Of a stretch of 5,287 nt of DNA, positions 1 to 5,287 are shown in pieces; position 1 is the first letter of the stretch, and every line of letters begins with the position of its first letter. The position numbers and the translations under genes are program-made. Origin of the DNA: Betaproteobacteria bacterium (lineage in GTDB: Bacteria > Pseudomonadota > Gammaproteobacteria > Burkholderiales > Usitatibacteraceae); NCBI GenBank assembly GCA_025362705.1, contig JANYFH010000248.1, forward strand, positions 1 to 5,287, written 5' to 3'. Below the pieces are notes generated by a model, which saw only the letters and a program-made list of their open reading frames with translations, did no database searches and was not told the origin of the DNA.

Positions 1-8
1 TTTTTGCG

Positions 9-602
9 TTAGCGTTTCGTCGGCTGTTCGATGTACTCAAAGACTTTCACTACACGCGAAACCCCGCTGGTGTTGCGCGCCAGTTCAATGGCAGCGTCAC
101 CCTCCTCGCGAGTCACGATGCCCATCAAATACGCAGTTCCCGCTTCTGTCACCACCTTGACGTGGTTGATGGAAAACTTGCCATTGTTGATGAAGCGCGT
201 TTTGACGTTGGTGGTGATGAAGGTGTCGTTGGTGCGTGCGGTGAGCGCGGTGTTGCCACCGACGGTAAGTTCATTGGTCACATTTTTTACGCTGGGAATA
301 CTGCGAATCGCGTCGCCGACTTCCTGCTTCATCTGTTCGCTGGAAACCTCTCCAGTGACAAGCACGTTCAGGTTAAAGCTGGTGACATTGACATGCGCGT
401 CCTTGAAGCGCTCGATGAGTCGGCCACGTGCTTTCCATTCGATGTTTTCGTCTTCGACATATATGCCGGTTGAACGGCGATCATCGACCATCAGCACAGT
501 AGCACCGATGCCGGTAGCGACGAGGGGGAAGCAGCCTTGCAGCACCAATGTGGAAGCTGAAACAAACAGCATTGCAAAAAATTTCATCTGTGGTTGCATC
601 AT
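9..602 (-). CDS. dolP: DolP (YraP)-type outer-membrane lipoprotein with two BON domains
   Basis: The 197-residue product has a lipoprotein signal peptide: a hydrophobic stretch at about 8-21, then the lipobox LQGC with Cys24 as the expected lipidated residue. Two BON domains follow, at about 50-115 and 124-192. Stretches such as NVTSF, SNDT-like TNDTFITT and YLMGIVT match E. coli DolP (recalled sequence), including the BON glycines (Gly84, Gly161). DolP binds anionic phospholipid at the outer membrane and supports envelope integrity; that role is known for E. coli and inferred here. The E. coli lipid-contact Trp127 aligns with Phe128. The gene is last in the operon and overlaps the SIS gene stop as ATGA. 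Two adjacent ATGs exist (602 and 599); the GGAG upstream is better spaced (7 bases) for the one at 599, giving 196 residues. The stop is TAA, eight bases from the window edge. Confidence 0.93.
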   Translation of the reverse strand: MMQPQMKFFAMLFVSASTLVLQGCFPLVATGIGATVLMVDDRRSTGIYVEDENIEWKARGRLIERFKDAHVNVTSFNLNVLVTGEVSSEQMKQEVGDAIRSIPSVKNVTNELTVGGNTALTARTNDTFITTNVKTRFINNGKFSINHVKVVTEAGTAYLMGIVTREEGDAAIELARNTSGVSRVVKVFEYIEQPTKR

Positions 603-1192
603 ATTTCTCCGAACATAAGGTTATCGATGGCATCGCAAAGGCAATGCAAGGTTAAAAGGTGTACTTCCTGAATGCGCGTGGTGACCTGCGAATCGACGTT
701 GAGCAGGACATCGCCCGGCTGCATCAGGCTGGCGATCTTGCCGCCGTTACGTCCGGTCATGCCGACGACACGCATGCCCTTCAAGTGCGCCGCTTCGATG
801 GCAGCGACGACATTTTTTGAATTGCCGCTGGTGGAGATGGCAAACAGGATGTCGCCCGTCTTGCCGAGTGCGCGTACTTGCTTGGAAAAAATTTCGTCGA
901 ACGAATAATCGTTGGCGACCGCCGTGAGTATTGAACTGTCGGTGGTGAGTGCGATTGCAGCGAGTTCCTGGCGCTCGCGCTCAAAGCGTCCCACCAGTTC
1001 TGCTGCAAAGTGTTGCGAATCGGCGGCTGAACCGCCGTTTCCGCAGCTAAGAATCTTGCCGCCTTTTTTGAGGCAGTCGACCATCGCGTGTGATGCCGCC
1101 GCGATGTGTGGCGTGAGTACAGATCCGACCCGCAGTTTGGTATCGATGCTGTCCTGAAAATGTTGAGTGATACGCTTTTCGATATTTATCAT
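599..1192 (-). CDS. gmhA: SIS-domain protein, GmhA-type phosphoheptose isomerase (DiaA locus)
   Basis: This 197-residue single SIS-domain protein has the phosphosugar motifs SCGNGGSA (49-56) and STSGNS (120-125), plus a C-terminal RIQEVH helix (173-178). GmhA converts sedoheptulose 7-phosphate to D-glycero-D-manno-heptose 7-phosphate, the first step towards LPS core heptose, in the cytosol as a zinc-dependent tetramer. Compared with recalled E. coli GmhA, all four zinc/catalytic ligands are present: His61, Glu65, Gln175 and His183. E. coli DiaA, the replication-initiation factor encoded at the same place in its operon, lacks the Glu65 and His183 equivalents. The C-terminus (HCLCDAIDN) nonetheless looks more like DiaA. 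GmhA Asp169 aligns with Thr172 here, so activity is likely but not certain. A 9-base gap separates it from yraN, with no good Shine-Dalgarno; its TGA overlaps the dolP ATG. A DnaA-binding DiaA role, alone or in addition, cannot be excluded. Confidence 0.88.
   Translation of the reverse strand: MINIEKRITQHFQDSIDTKLRVGSVLTPHIAAASHAMVDCLKKGGKILSCGNGGSAADSQHFAAELVGRFERERQELAAIALTTDSSILTAVANDYSFDEIFSKQVRALGKTGDILFAISTSGNSKNVVAAIEAAHLKGMRVVGMTGRNGGKIASLMQPGDVLLNVDSQVTTRIQEVHLLTLHCLCDAIDNLMFGEI
607..610 (-). promoter_or_regulatory. Shine-Dalgarno site for dolP
   Basis: The minus strand reads GGAG, then AAAT, then ATGATG. The motif lies inside the last codons of the SIS gene (Gly195-Glu196). It is 4 bases from the first ATG (602) and 7 bases from the second (599), so spacing favours the second. 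It is the only clear Shine-Dalgarno motif among the four genes of this operon, which suggests dolP can start translation on its own while the others depend more on coupling (inference). Confidence 0.6.
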
Positions 1193-1201
1193 GAGTAAAT
1201 T

Positions 1202-1582
1202 TTACGCTTCAAACGCATTCGTCAGCCATTCGACATCGTTGATATTCAATCCGTTCAACAGTACCGCATCGAAGCGACATGGCGGAGGATGCTTCTTGCC
1301 AGCCAGATAATGCTGTGCTGTCGCAATAAGTTTCGCCTGTTTCGACGCCGTAATGCTTGCCAGGGCCCCGCCAAAATCCACTTTGCCCGAGGTGGTTTTA
1401 CGCAGCTTCACTTCAACGAATACGAGTGTTTCCGCCTGCCGCATGATGAGATCAATTTCGCCGTAGCGGCAACGATAATTTCGTGCCACCAATTCAAGGC
1501 CGCGCTTGGTCAGAAAGCGCTCGGCGATCCGCTCGGCGTCGTCACCGTTTTTTTTTGGACTGAAAAGTTGCGCCAGTGTCAT
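1202..1582 (-). CDS. yraN: YraN family protein (UPF0102), nuclease-like fold
   Basis: The 126-residue product has normal length for the YraN/UPF0102 family. Visible family motifs are RNYRCRYGEIDLI (34-46), VFVEVKLRK (54-62), GGALASI (71-77) with SKQAKL (80-85), and RFDAV (103-107). Asp44, Glu57 and Lys59 are arranged as in the PD-(D/E)xK nuclease fold of Holliday-junction-resolvase-like proteins, so a nucleic-acid role is often proposed, but I know of no established reaction. The start ATG overlaps the lpoA stop as ATGA, and no Shine-Dalgarno is visible, so translation is probably coupled to lpoA. Codons 9-12 contain a run of nine A residues (minus strand); gain or loss of one base there would truncate the protein to 13 or 23 residues. 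The family assignment is firm; the function is unknown. Confidence 0.92.
   Translation of the reverse strand: MTLAQLFSPKKNGDDAERIAERFLTKRGLELVARNYRCRYGEIDLIMRQAETLVFVEVKLRKTTSGKVDFGGALASITASKQAKLIATAQHYLAGKKHPPPCRFDAVLLNGLNINDVEWLTNAFEA
1548..1556 (-). repeat. A9 homopolymer tract in the first codons of yraN
   Basis: The plus strand shows nine T in a row, read as A9 in yraN codons 9-12 (Pro-Lys-Lys-Asn). It is the longest mononucleotide run I noticed in the window; others reach about six. With ten A the frame meets TGA after 13 residues; with eight A it meets TGA after 23 residues. The tract could allow transcriptional or replication slippage, but nothing in one sequence shows that it does. 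Confidence 0.9.
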
Positions 1583-2745
1583 TCGCTGCGACGGTACAAC
1601 TGCGACCTGCCATCGCGGACTTCCACCGAGGATAACGTACGCGTGAGCTGATGTCCGTCGAGCGTGATGCGACCGGTGACGCCATCGAGTGGTGGCAGGT
1701 TGCGCGCATTTTCTGTTTTGACAATCAACTGGCCAAGACGCCAGGCGTCAATACCGAGCGCATAAAGGCGCTCGTATTCCACCGGCAACGATTGCGCCGA
1801 TTTTGCGTAAGCCATCACAGCAGGATGGTCCTGTTCGGCGAACCAGGGCATCTCAAGGAAGCGGACACTATCGAGGTCAAGATTGGCGACGGCTTCCGCA
1901 CGCGGATCCACCGTATGCGAGGTGGCGAATACCGGCATGCCCGTCGGCAGATAGGGTCGGATAAAACGTGCAGCCGCTGGATCGGCGGCGAGAAATACGG
2001 CTTCTGCCTTGGCACCGATTTTTTCCATCGCGGTGGCAACGCGCGTCGCGTCGTTCGGATCGCTGCCAAACGAAATGCGCGTGGCGACTTCACCACCGAG
2101 ACGCAACCACTCAGTTTCAAAACTATCCCGAATACGTTTTGCGAGCGGGTTGTTGGCGACGACCATCGCGATACTGTGAAGCCCTTCGCCCGAGATCATT
2201 CGCGCCATCAGCCGAGCCTCAATGTCGAGGTTGAGCGAAATATAGAAAAACCGGTCGGGAAGTTCGTTGTCGCTGGAAATGATTGGTGCATTCAGTGCCA
2301 GCGTGGGCAGCAATCGTGACTCGCGGACGATCATGTTTGCGCCGTCGCGCGTCACGCCGCCGATGACTGCAATCGCGCCTTCGGCGACAGCTCTGCGCAC
2401 CTGCACGGCAAGAGAGGCGCCTTCATCGTCGGTCGCGTAGATACGGTAGGGCGGCGCGTTTTTTCCATCCGCCTCGGCGCCGGCAACGAATCCAAGCTTC
2501 ACTGCATCGGCTACCTTGCCGAATGTTTTGGAGGCAAGCGGTACCAGCAGGGCGATGTGTGGAACCGGCTGGTTCGGTGTCTTTGCTACAGTCACAGGTG
2601 CTGCCAGCGGCGTAGCCACTGCTTTCGCAGGCTCCGGTATGCTTGCGCGTTGCTGCGCATACACCGACAATGCCGAAGTTGCAGTCGCAACGACGATCAG
2701 GCCTAAGCGCACAGAAAATTTTTCAGAAAATGAAAGTATTCGCAT
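1579..2745 (-). CDS. lpoA: LpoA-like penicillin-binding protein activator, periplasmic-binding-protein fold only
   Basis: The 388-residue product starts with a signal peptide (hydrophobic 14-30, likely cut after SVYA at residue 30). A Pro/Ala-rich linker (31-62) and a type I periplasmic-binding fold from HIALLVPL (63-70) to the C-terminus follow; strand-like stretches include AVIGGV (116-121), IAMVVANN (192-199) and AVFLAAD (249-255). In E. coli, LpoA is an outer-membrane lipoprotein that activates the peptidoglycan synthase PBP1A through this C-terminal domain. Here the N-terminal TPR half is absent (E. coli LpoA is about 680 residues) and there is no cysteine at all, so it cannot be a lipoprotein. 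The assignment rests on the fold plus the rsmI/yraN context; an ABC-transporter-type solute-binding role is the alternative. ATG 2745 was chosen because it opens directly on the signal peptide and lies about 50 bases downstream of a TATAAT box. The upstream ATG at 2805 falls inside that box. No Shine-Dalgarno is visible. The stop overlaps yraN by 4 bases. Confidence 0.82.
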   Translation of the reverse strand: MRILSFSEKFSVRLGLIVVATATSALSVYAQQRASIPEPAKAVATPLAAPVTVAKTPNQPVPHIALLVPLASKTFGKVADAVKLGFVAGAEADGKNAPPYRIYATDDEGASLAVQVRRAVAEGAIAVIGGVTRDGANMIVRESRLLPTLALNAPIISSDNELPDRFFYISLNLDIEARLMARMISGEGLHSIAMVVANNPLAKRIRDSFETEWLRLGGEVATRISFGSDPNDATRVATAMEKIGAKAEAVFLAADPAAARFIRPYLPTGMPVFATSHTVDPRAEAVANLDLDSVRFLEMPWFAEQDHPAVMAYAKSAQSLPVEYERLYALGIDAWRLGQLIVKTENARNLPPLDGVTGRITLDGHQLTRTLSSVEVRDGRSQLYRRSE

Positions 2746-3656
2746 CGCGCGAGAAAAGTGAAAAAGTTGTGACTTCCGAAATCGAACATTCACTCGAAAA
2801 TGCATTATATGTGGTGGCCACGCCGATCGGTAATCTTGGCGACATCACGCTGCGTGCCATTGAGACATTGAAATCGGCAAACGTGATCGCCTGCGAGGAC
2901 ACGCGCGTCACCAGAATTTTGCTCAATCATTTCGCCATTCAAAATCGCGTGATTGCTGTGCACGAACACAACGAACGCAACGCCGCTGACGGCATCATCA
3001 ATTTGCTACAGCAGGGGCAATCGGTTGCGCTGGTTACCGATGCAGGCACGCCCGCTGTATCGGACCCCGGTGCCGTGGTGGTGAACGCCGTGCGTGTGGC
3101 GGGTTTCAAGGTGATCCCGATCCCCGGTGCGTCGGCCGTGATTGCCGCGCTTTCTGCCAGCGGTGAGGGTGAGCATGACTTCACGTTTGCAGGTTTTCTG
3201 CCGTCGGGGGCGGGGGATCGCAAACGCGCACTCGAAGGCTGGAAATCCTGCCGCCATGCGTTGGTGTTTTACGAAACGCCACACCGCATCGTTGAAATGG
3301 TCGCAGCATTGCTGGATGCATTTGGTGAGGAGCGCGAAATTATTCTCGCGCGCGAAGTCACCAAGAAATTTGAAAACATTCACCGCGTGAAACTGCGCGA
3401 TGCCGTTGCGTGGCTGGAAAGTGACGCAAACAATATTCGCGGTGAATTTGTGGTGATAGTAGCAAACACTAGCACTGGTGAGGCTCTTGAAGGCAAAGTG
3501 GCCCAGGATCAAGAACTGGAGCGGACCTTGGCTATATTGTGCTCTGAACTGCCATTGAAGCAGGCAGTGGCGCTGGCGGTGAAATTGACAGGCGAAAAGA
3601 AGAACAAGATTTACGATTTGGCGTTGGCGTTAAAGGCGCCGCCCGAAAACTCGTAA
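2730..3656 (+). CDS. rsmI: 16S rRNA (cytidine-1402-2'-O)-methyltransferase RsmI
   Basis: RsmI methylates the 2'-O-ribose of C1402 in the 16S rRNA decoding centre, using S-adenosylmethionine. The protein shows the tetrapyrrole-methylase-type fold motifs in the expected order (numbering from ATG 2730, 308 residues): LYVVATPIGNLGDIT (26-40), CEDTR (55-59), TDAGTPAVSDPG (103-114), PIPGASA (130-136), FYETPHR (180-186), ILAREVTKKFE (205-215) and GEFVVIV (238-244). A helical C-terminal segment (about 276-299, LKQAV...KNKIYDLAL) matches the family's end domain. The start is uncertain. ATG 2730 overlaps the lpoA start codon by 16 bases. GTG 2769 gives 295 residues, closer to E. coli RsmI (286), and leaves a 23-base gap. 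Neither has a good Shine-Dalgarno. I see no convincing promoter; any promoter must lie in lpoA codons. The TAA stop is 26 bases from the convergent TPR gene. Confidence 0.93.
   Translation: MKVFASREKSEKVVTSEIEHSLENALYVVATPIGNLGDITLRAIETLKSANVIACEDTRVTRILLNHFAIQNRVIAVHEHNERNAADGIINLLQQGQSVALVTDAGTPAVSDPGAVVVNAVRVAGFKVIPIPGASAVIAALSASGEGEHDFTFAGFLPSGAGDRKRALEGWKSCRHALVFYETPHRIVEMVAALLDAFGEEREIILAREVTKKFENIHRVKLRDAVAWLESDANNIRGEFVVIVANTSTGEALEGKVAQDQELERTLAILCSELPLKQAVALAVKLTGEKKNKIYDLALALKAPPENS
2804..2833 (-). promoter_or_regulatory. Candidate sigma-70 promoter for the lpoA-yraN-gmhA-dolP operon
   Basis: On the minus strand a perfect -10 TATAAT lies at 2809-2804. TTACCG (3 of 6 matches to TTGACA) lies at 2833-2828 with an 18-base spacer. 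Transcription would begin near 2797, giving a leader of about 50 bases before ATG 2745. The box sits within rsmI codons for its conserved LYVVATPIGN segment, so part of its base content is fixed by the protein. The -35 is weak. The position immediately upstream of the operon is the main support. Confidence 0.45.
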
Positions 3657-3682
3657 CGCAAAAAACTTATCCGCAGAAGACC

Positions 3683-5287
3683 TCAGCGCCGCGCAAGATA
3701 TTGCTTCGCATGTTGTGTTTCAGCGCGCGCACCTTGCGGGTTGTTCGCGCTGGCCAGTAATTGTTCATAGTATTTTTGTGCGGCGCCCGTATCCTTGATC
3801 GCTTCCGCAGCGCGCGCAGCAGCATAGAGACTTCTGAAACGATTCGGCTCCTTGATGATGGCGCGCTCGTACTCAGCCAGTGCCAGGCGCGGTTGTTTCA
3901 TGAGTATGAGCATATCGCCAAGCTGTTCGCGCACCGGAATGATAGGGCCGGGTGTGACCGCACTTTTCTCGGTGCCGTCTTCATGATCGGCTGCTTCGCG
4001 CAATAGCCGCAACGCCTCTTTGTTCCTGCCGCCTGCACGGGCGATCCAGGCGTTGACCGTCTGGATTTGAATATCCGCCTGATCCGCCCAGTAATATTGC
4101 TTGCCCTCGAGCATCGTCGATTTCAGGGCAGCCAGTCGCGCGCCATCTTTTTTCGCAGCCGCCACTTTGCCGAGGCGCGCGGCACCGAGGGCGCGTGCAT
4201 ACACGATGATCGCTTCGGCATGCGGGAATTGCTGCCAGCCAAAATCGAATTCGGATATCGGCAGTTTCAGCGCTGCCGCTTCCGACCAGCGTTGTCTCTC
4301 CAGTGCCATGCGGGAGGGAATCGCCGCGAGGGCATAGGCGGCGGCAAAATTTTCACCGTCGATCTTGCGCAGCGCCTGGATTTCACCGAGCACGCGTTTC
4401 GCATCTTCGTCCTGCGCTTTTTGCAAGTAAGCGTAGCCCATGTAGTCCCACGAGTGCAACTTGCTAGCGTGTTCGCGGGTGATATTGAGCACGGCGGTGT
4501 TGGCGGCGATGGAATCGTCCCACATGCCCAGACGCGTGAAGATATGCGAAGGCATGTGCAACGCGTGCGGTGCAGAGGGTGCGATGTCACGATAACGATA
4601 GGCCGAAGGCAAACCGCGCAGCGCCAGCGGCGGCGAATCGTAACAATGAATCAGGTAGTGCGAGACGCCGGGGTGGTCTGGCTTCGCGGCGAGAACGCCT
4701 TCGAGTATTTGCGCAGCCCGCAATTGATTGCGGTAGGTCTTGTCGTTGGGATCAAAGTTGGCTGACAGTACCAGAGCGTGAAATATTTGCGCTTCAATAT
4801 CGTCCGGATACTTGCTCGCCAGCTTGGACATGGACAGCTCATAAGCGAGCTGGCGCGTTTGCGCGGGGATTTTTTCAGCGTCCTTGAAAAAATATTCGAC
4901 GCTGGCAACATAGTCGAGTTCGCGTTCCGTCTTGGGTCCAAGTTGGCGGGCTTTTTCCACCGATTCCATACCTGCACGAAGTTCCTTGCCAGTGAGCGGC
5001 CAGGCGTAAGGGTTGCCCATCGACGCCATCGCGTGCGCCCAATGCAACATGGCGCAGTTGGGATCTGCCTTCGCTGCCTCAGCAAGCGCCTTGCGCGTCT
5101 CCGGCCAGTAGAAGGAATGCAGCAGTGCCACCGCACGGGTGAAATGCGACTGCGCCGCGTCGTTGCAGGAGATCGGGAATCGTACCGTCCCCAATTTCTC
5201 GGGCGCGGTGCCGGCAGGCAAATCAGTTGCCTGCGCAGCACTGGCAAAAAGCAAACCTGCCAGGAACACGGAAGCCAATTTCGGCAG
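3683..5287 (-). CDS. Exported TPR-type protein with conserved histidine cluster, 5' end cut by the window
   Basis: The frame is open to the right edge (CTG CCG AAA TTG GCT...), so the true start lies outside; about 534 residues are visible. Numbering from the Met-read TTG codon at 5278, a signal-peptide core (3-13) ends in AQA (15-17), implying export to the periplasm. Helical repeats follow. The clearest TPR-like pair is at about 449-480 (QLGDMLILMKQPRLALAEYERA region) and 481-513 (LYAAARAAEAIKDTGAAQKYYEQL region). Other family hallmarks are LLHSFYWPET (52-61), AMLHWAHAMA (76-85), SHYLIHCYDSP (206-216) and HALHMPSHIFTRLGMW (238-253). I recognise these motifs from a widespread family of large bacterial TPR proteins of unknown function. 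The dense His/Asp set at 202-245 is unusual for plain TPR scaffolds. It converges on rsmI and shows no operon link inside the window. No function is assigned. Confidence 0.85.
   Translation of the reverse strand: MPKLASVFLAGLLFASAAQATDLPAGTAPEKLGTVRFPISCNDAAQSHFTRAVALLHSFYWPETRKALAEAAKADPNCAMLHWAHAMASMGNPYAWPLTGKELRAGMESVEKARQLGPKTERELDYVASVEYFFKDAEKIPAQTRQLAYELSMSKLASKYPDDIEAQIFHALVLSANFDPNDKTYRNQLRAAQILEGVLAAKPDHPGVSHYLIHCYDSPPLALRGLPSAYRYRDIAPSAPHALHMPSHIFTRLGMWDDSIAANTAVLNITREHASKLHSWDYMGYAYLQKAQDEDAKRVLGEIQALRKIDGENFAAAYALAAIPSRMALERQRWSEAAALKLPISEFDFGWQQFPHAEAIIVYARALGAARLGKVAAAKKDGARLAALKSTMLEGKQYYWADQADIQIQTVNAWIARAGGRNKEALRLLREAADHEDGTEKSAVTPGPIIPVREQLGDMLILMKQPRLALAEYERAIIKEPNRFRSLYAAARAAEAIKDTGAAQKYYEQLLASANNPQGARAETQHAKQYLARR

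Noticed and set aside
1651..2319. Open plus-strand frame of 222 codons opposite lpoA.
   Set aside because: It lies wholly inside lpoA, has no Shine-Dalgarno or domain, and its composition (rich in Arg, His and Gly) is typical of a shadow frame.
2679..2708. Possible rsmI promoter: TTGCAG (2679-2684) with CTAAGC about 18 bases on.
   Set aside because: The -10 match is too poor to support a promoter call. The rsmI promoter remains unidentified.
2643..2729. A longer rsmI start at TTG 2643.
   Set aside because: It would add about 29 residues not typical of RsmI and run about 100 bases into lpoA. ATG 2730 and GTG 2769 are more reasonable.
2746..2805. A longer lpoA start at ATG 2805, adding 20 residues.
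   Set aside because: The extra residues are basic and polar and would precede an otherwise ideal signal peptide. The ATG also overlaps the TATAAT box.
3660..3688. Possible terminator between rsmI and the TPR gene: a weak hairpin (CGC.GA / TC.GCG, 3672-3688) and an A6/T6 run (3660-3665).
   Set aside because: The stem is short, with an A-A mismatch. On the minus strand the T run starts 6 bases after the stem, and on the plus strand the A run precedes it. It is too weak to call a terminator for either gene.
4067..4765. Open plus-strand frame of 232 codons opposite the TPR gene.
   Set aside because: The minus-strand frame has a signal peptide and recognised family motifs. The antisense product shows no recognisable domain and fits a shadow of GC-biased codons.

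Overview
This window looks like ordinary chromosomal DNA of a Gram-negative proteobacterium, most likely a betaproteobacterium. The evidence is an outer-membrane lipoprotein with two BON domains, a periplasmic LpoA-like protein, and the gene set rsmI / lpoA / yraN / diaA-type SIS gene / dolP, which also sits together in Escherichia coli. The short LpoA form (periplasmic-binding fold only) and the GmhA-like SIS protein point away from enterics and towards Betaproteobacteria. That placement is inference, not a database result. There are no tRNA or rRNA genes, insertion sequences, CRISPR arrays or phage genes, and no gap between genes longer than about 30 bases.

Layout. From 9 to 2745, four genes read leftwards as one tight operon: lpoA-like (1579-2745), yraN (1202-1582), gmhA/diaA-type SIS gene (599-1192) and dolP (9-602). 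Two of the three junctions are 4-base ATGA stop/start overlaps and the third is a 9-base gap, so translation is probably coupled. Reading rightwards from about 2730 is rsmI (to 3656), whose start region overlaps or nearly touches the lpoA start. A perfect TATAAT on the minus strand, inside rsmI codons, is the best candidate promoter for the four-gene operon. A large exported TPR-type protein (3683 to the right edge, minus strand) converges on rsmI with a 26-base gap. Its start lies beyond the window.

How the genes relate. Most of the operon serves the cell envelope: LpoA-type proteins activate peptidoglycan synthases, GmhA-type enzymes make the heptose precursor of LPS, and DolP is an outer-membrane lipoprotein that supports envelope integrity. 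YraN is a conserved nuclease-fold protein of unknown role, and RsmI methylates 16S rRNA. The TPR protein is exported and belongs to a family I recognise by motif but whose function I do not know.

No undescribed system is evident. The points worth a second look are: the SIS protein keeps the full GmhA metal-ligand set at a locus that encodes DiaA in E. coli; the LpoA homologue lacks both the TPR half and any cysteine for lipid anchoring; an A9 tract sits in the first codons of yraN; rsmI and lpoA have interleaved starts with an embedded promoter; and the TPR protein carries a dense histidine cluster.
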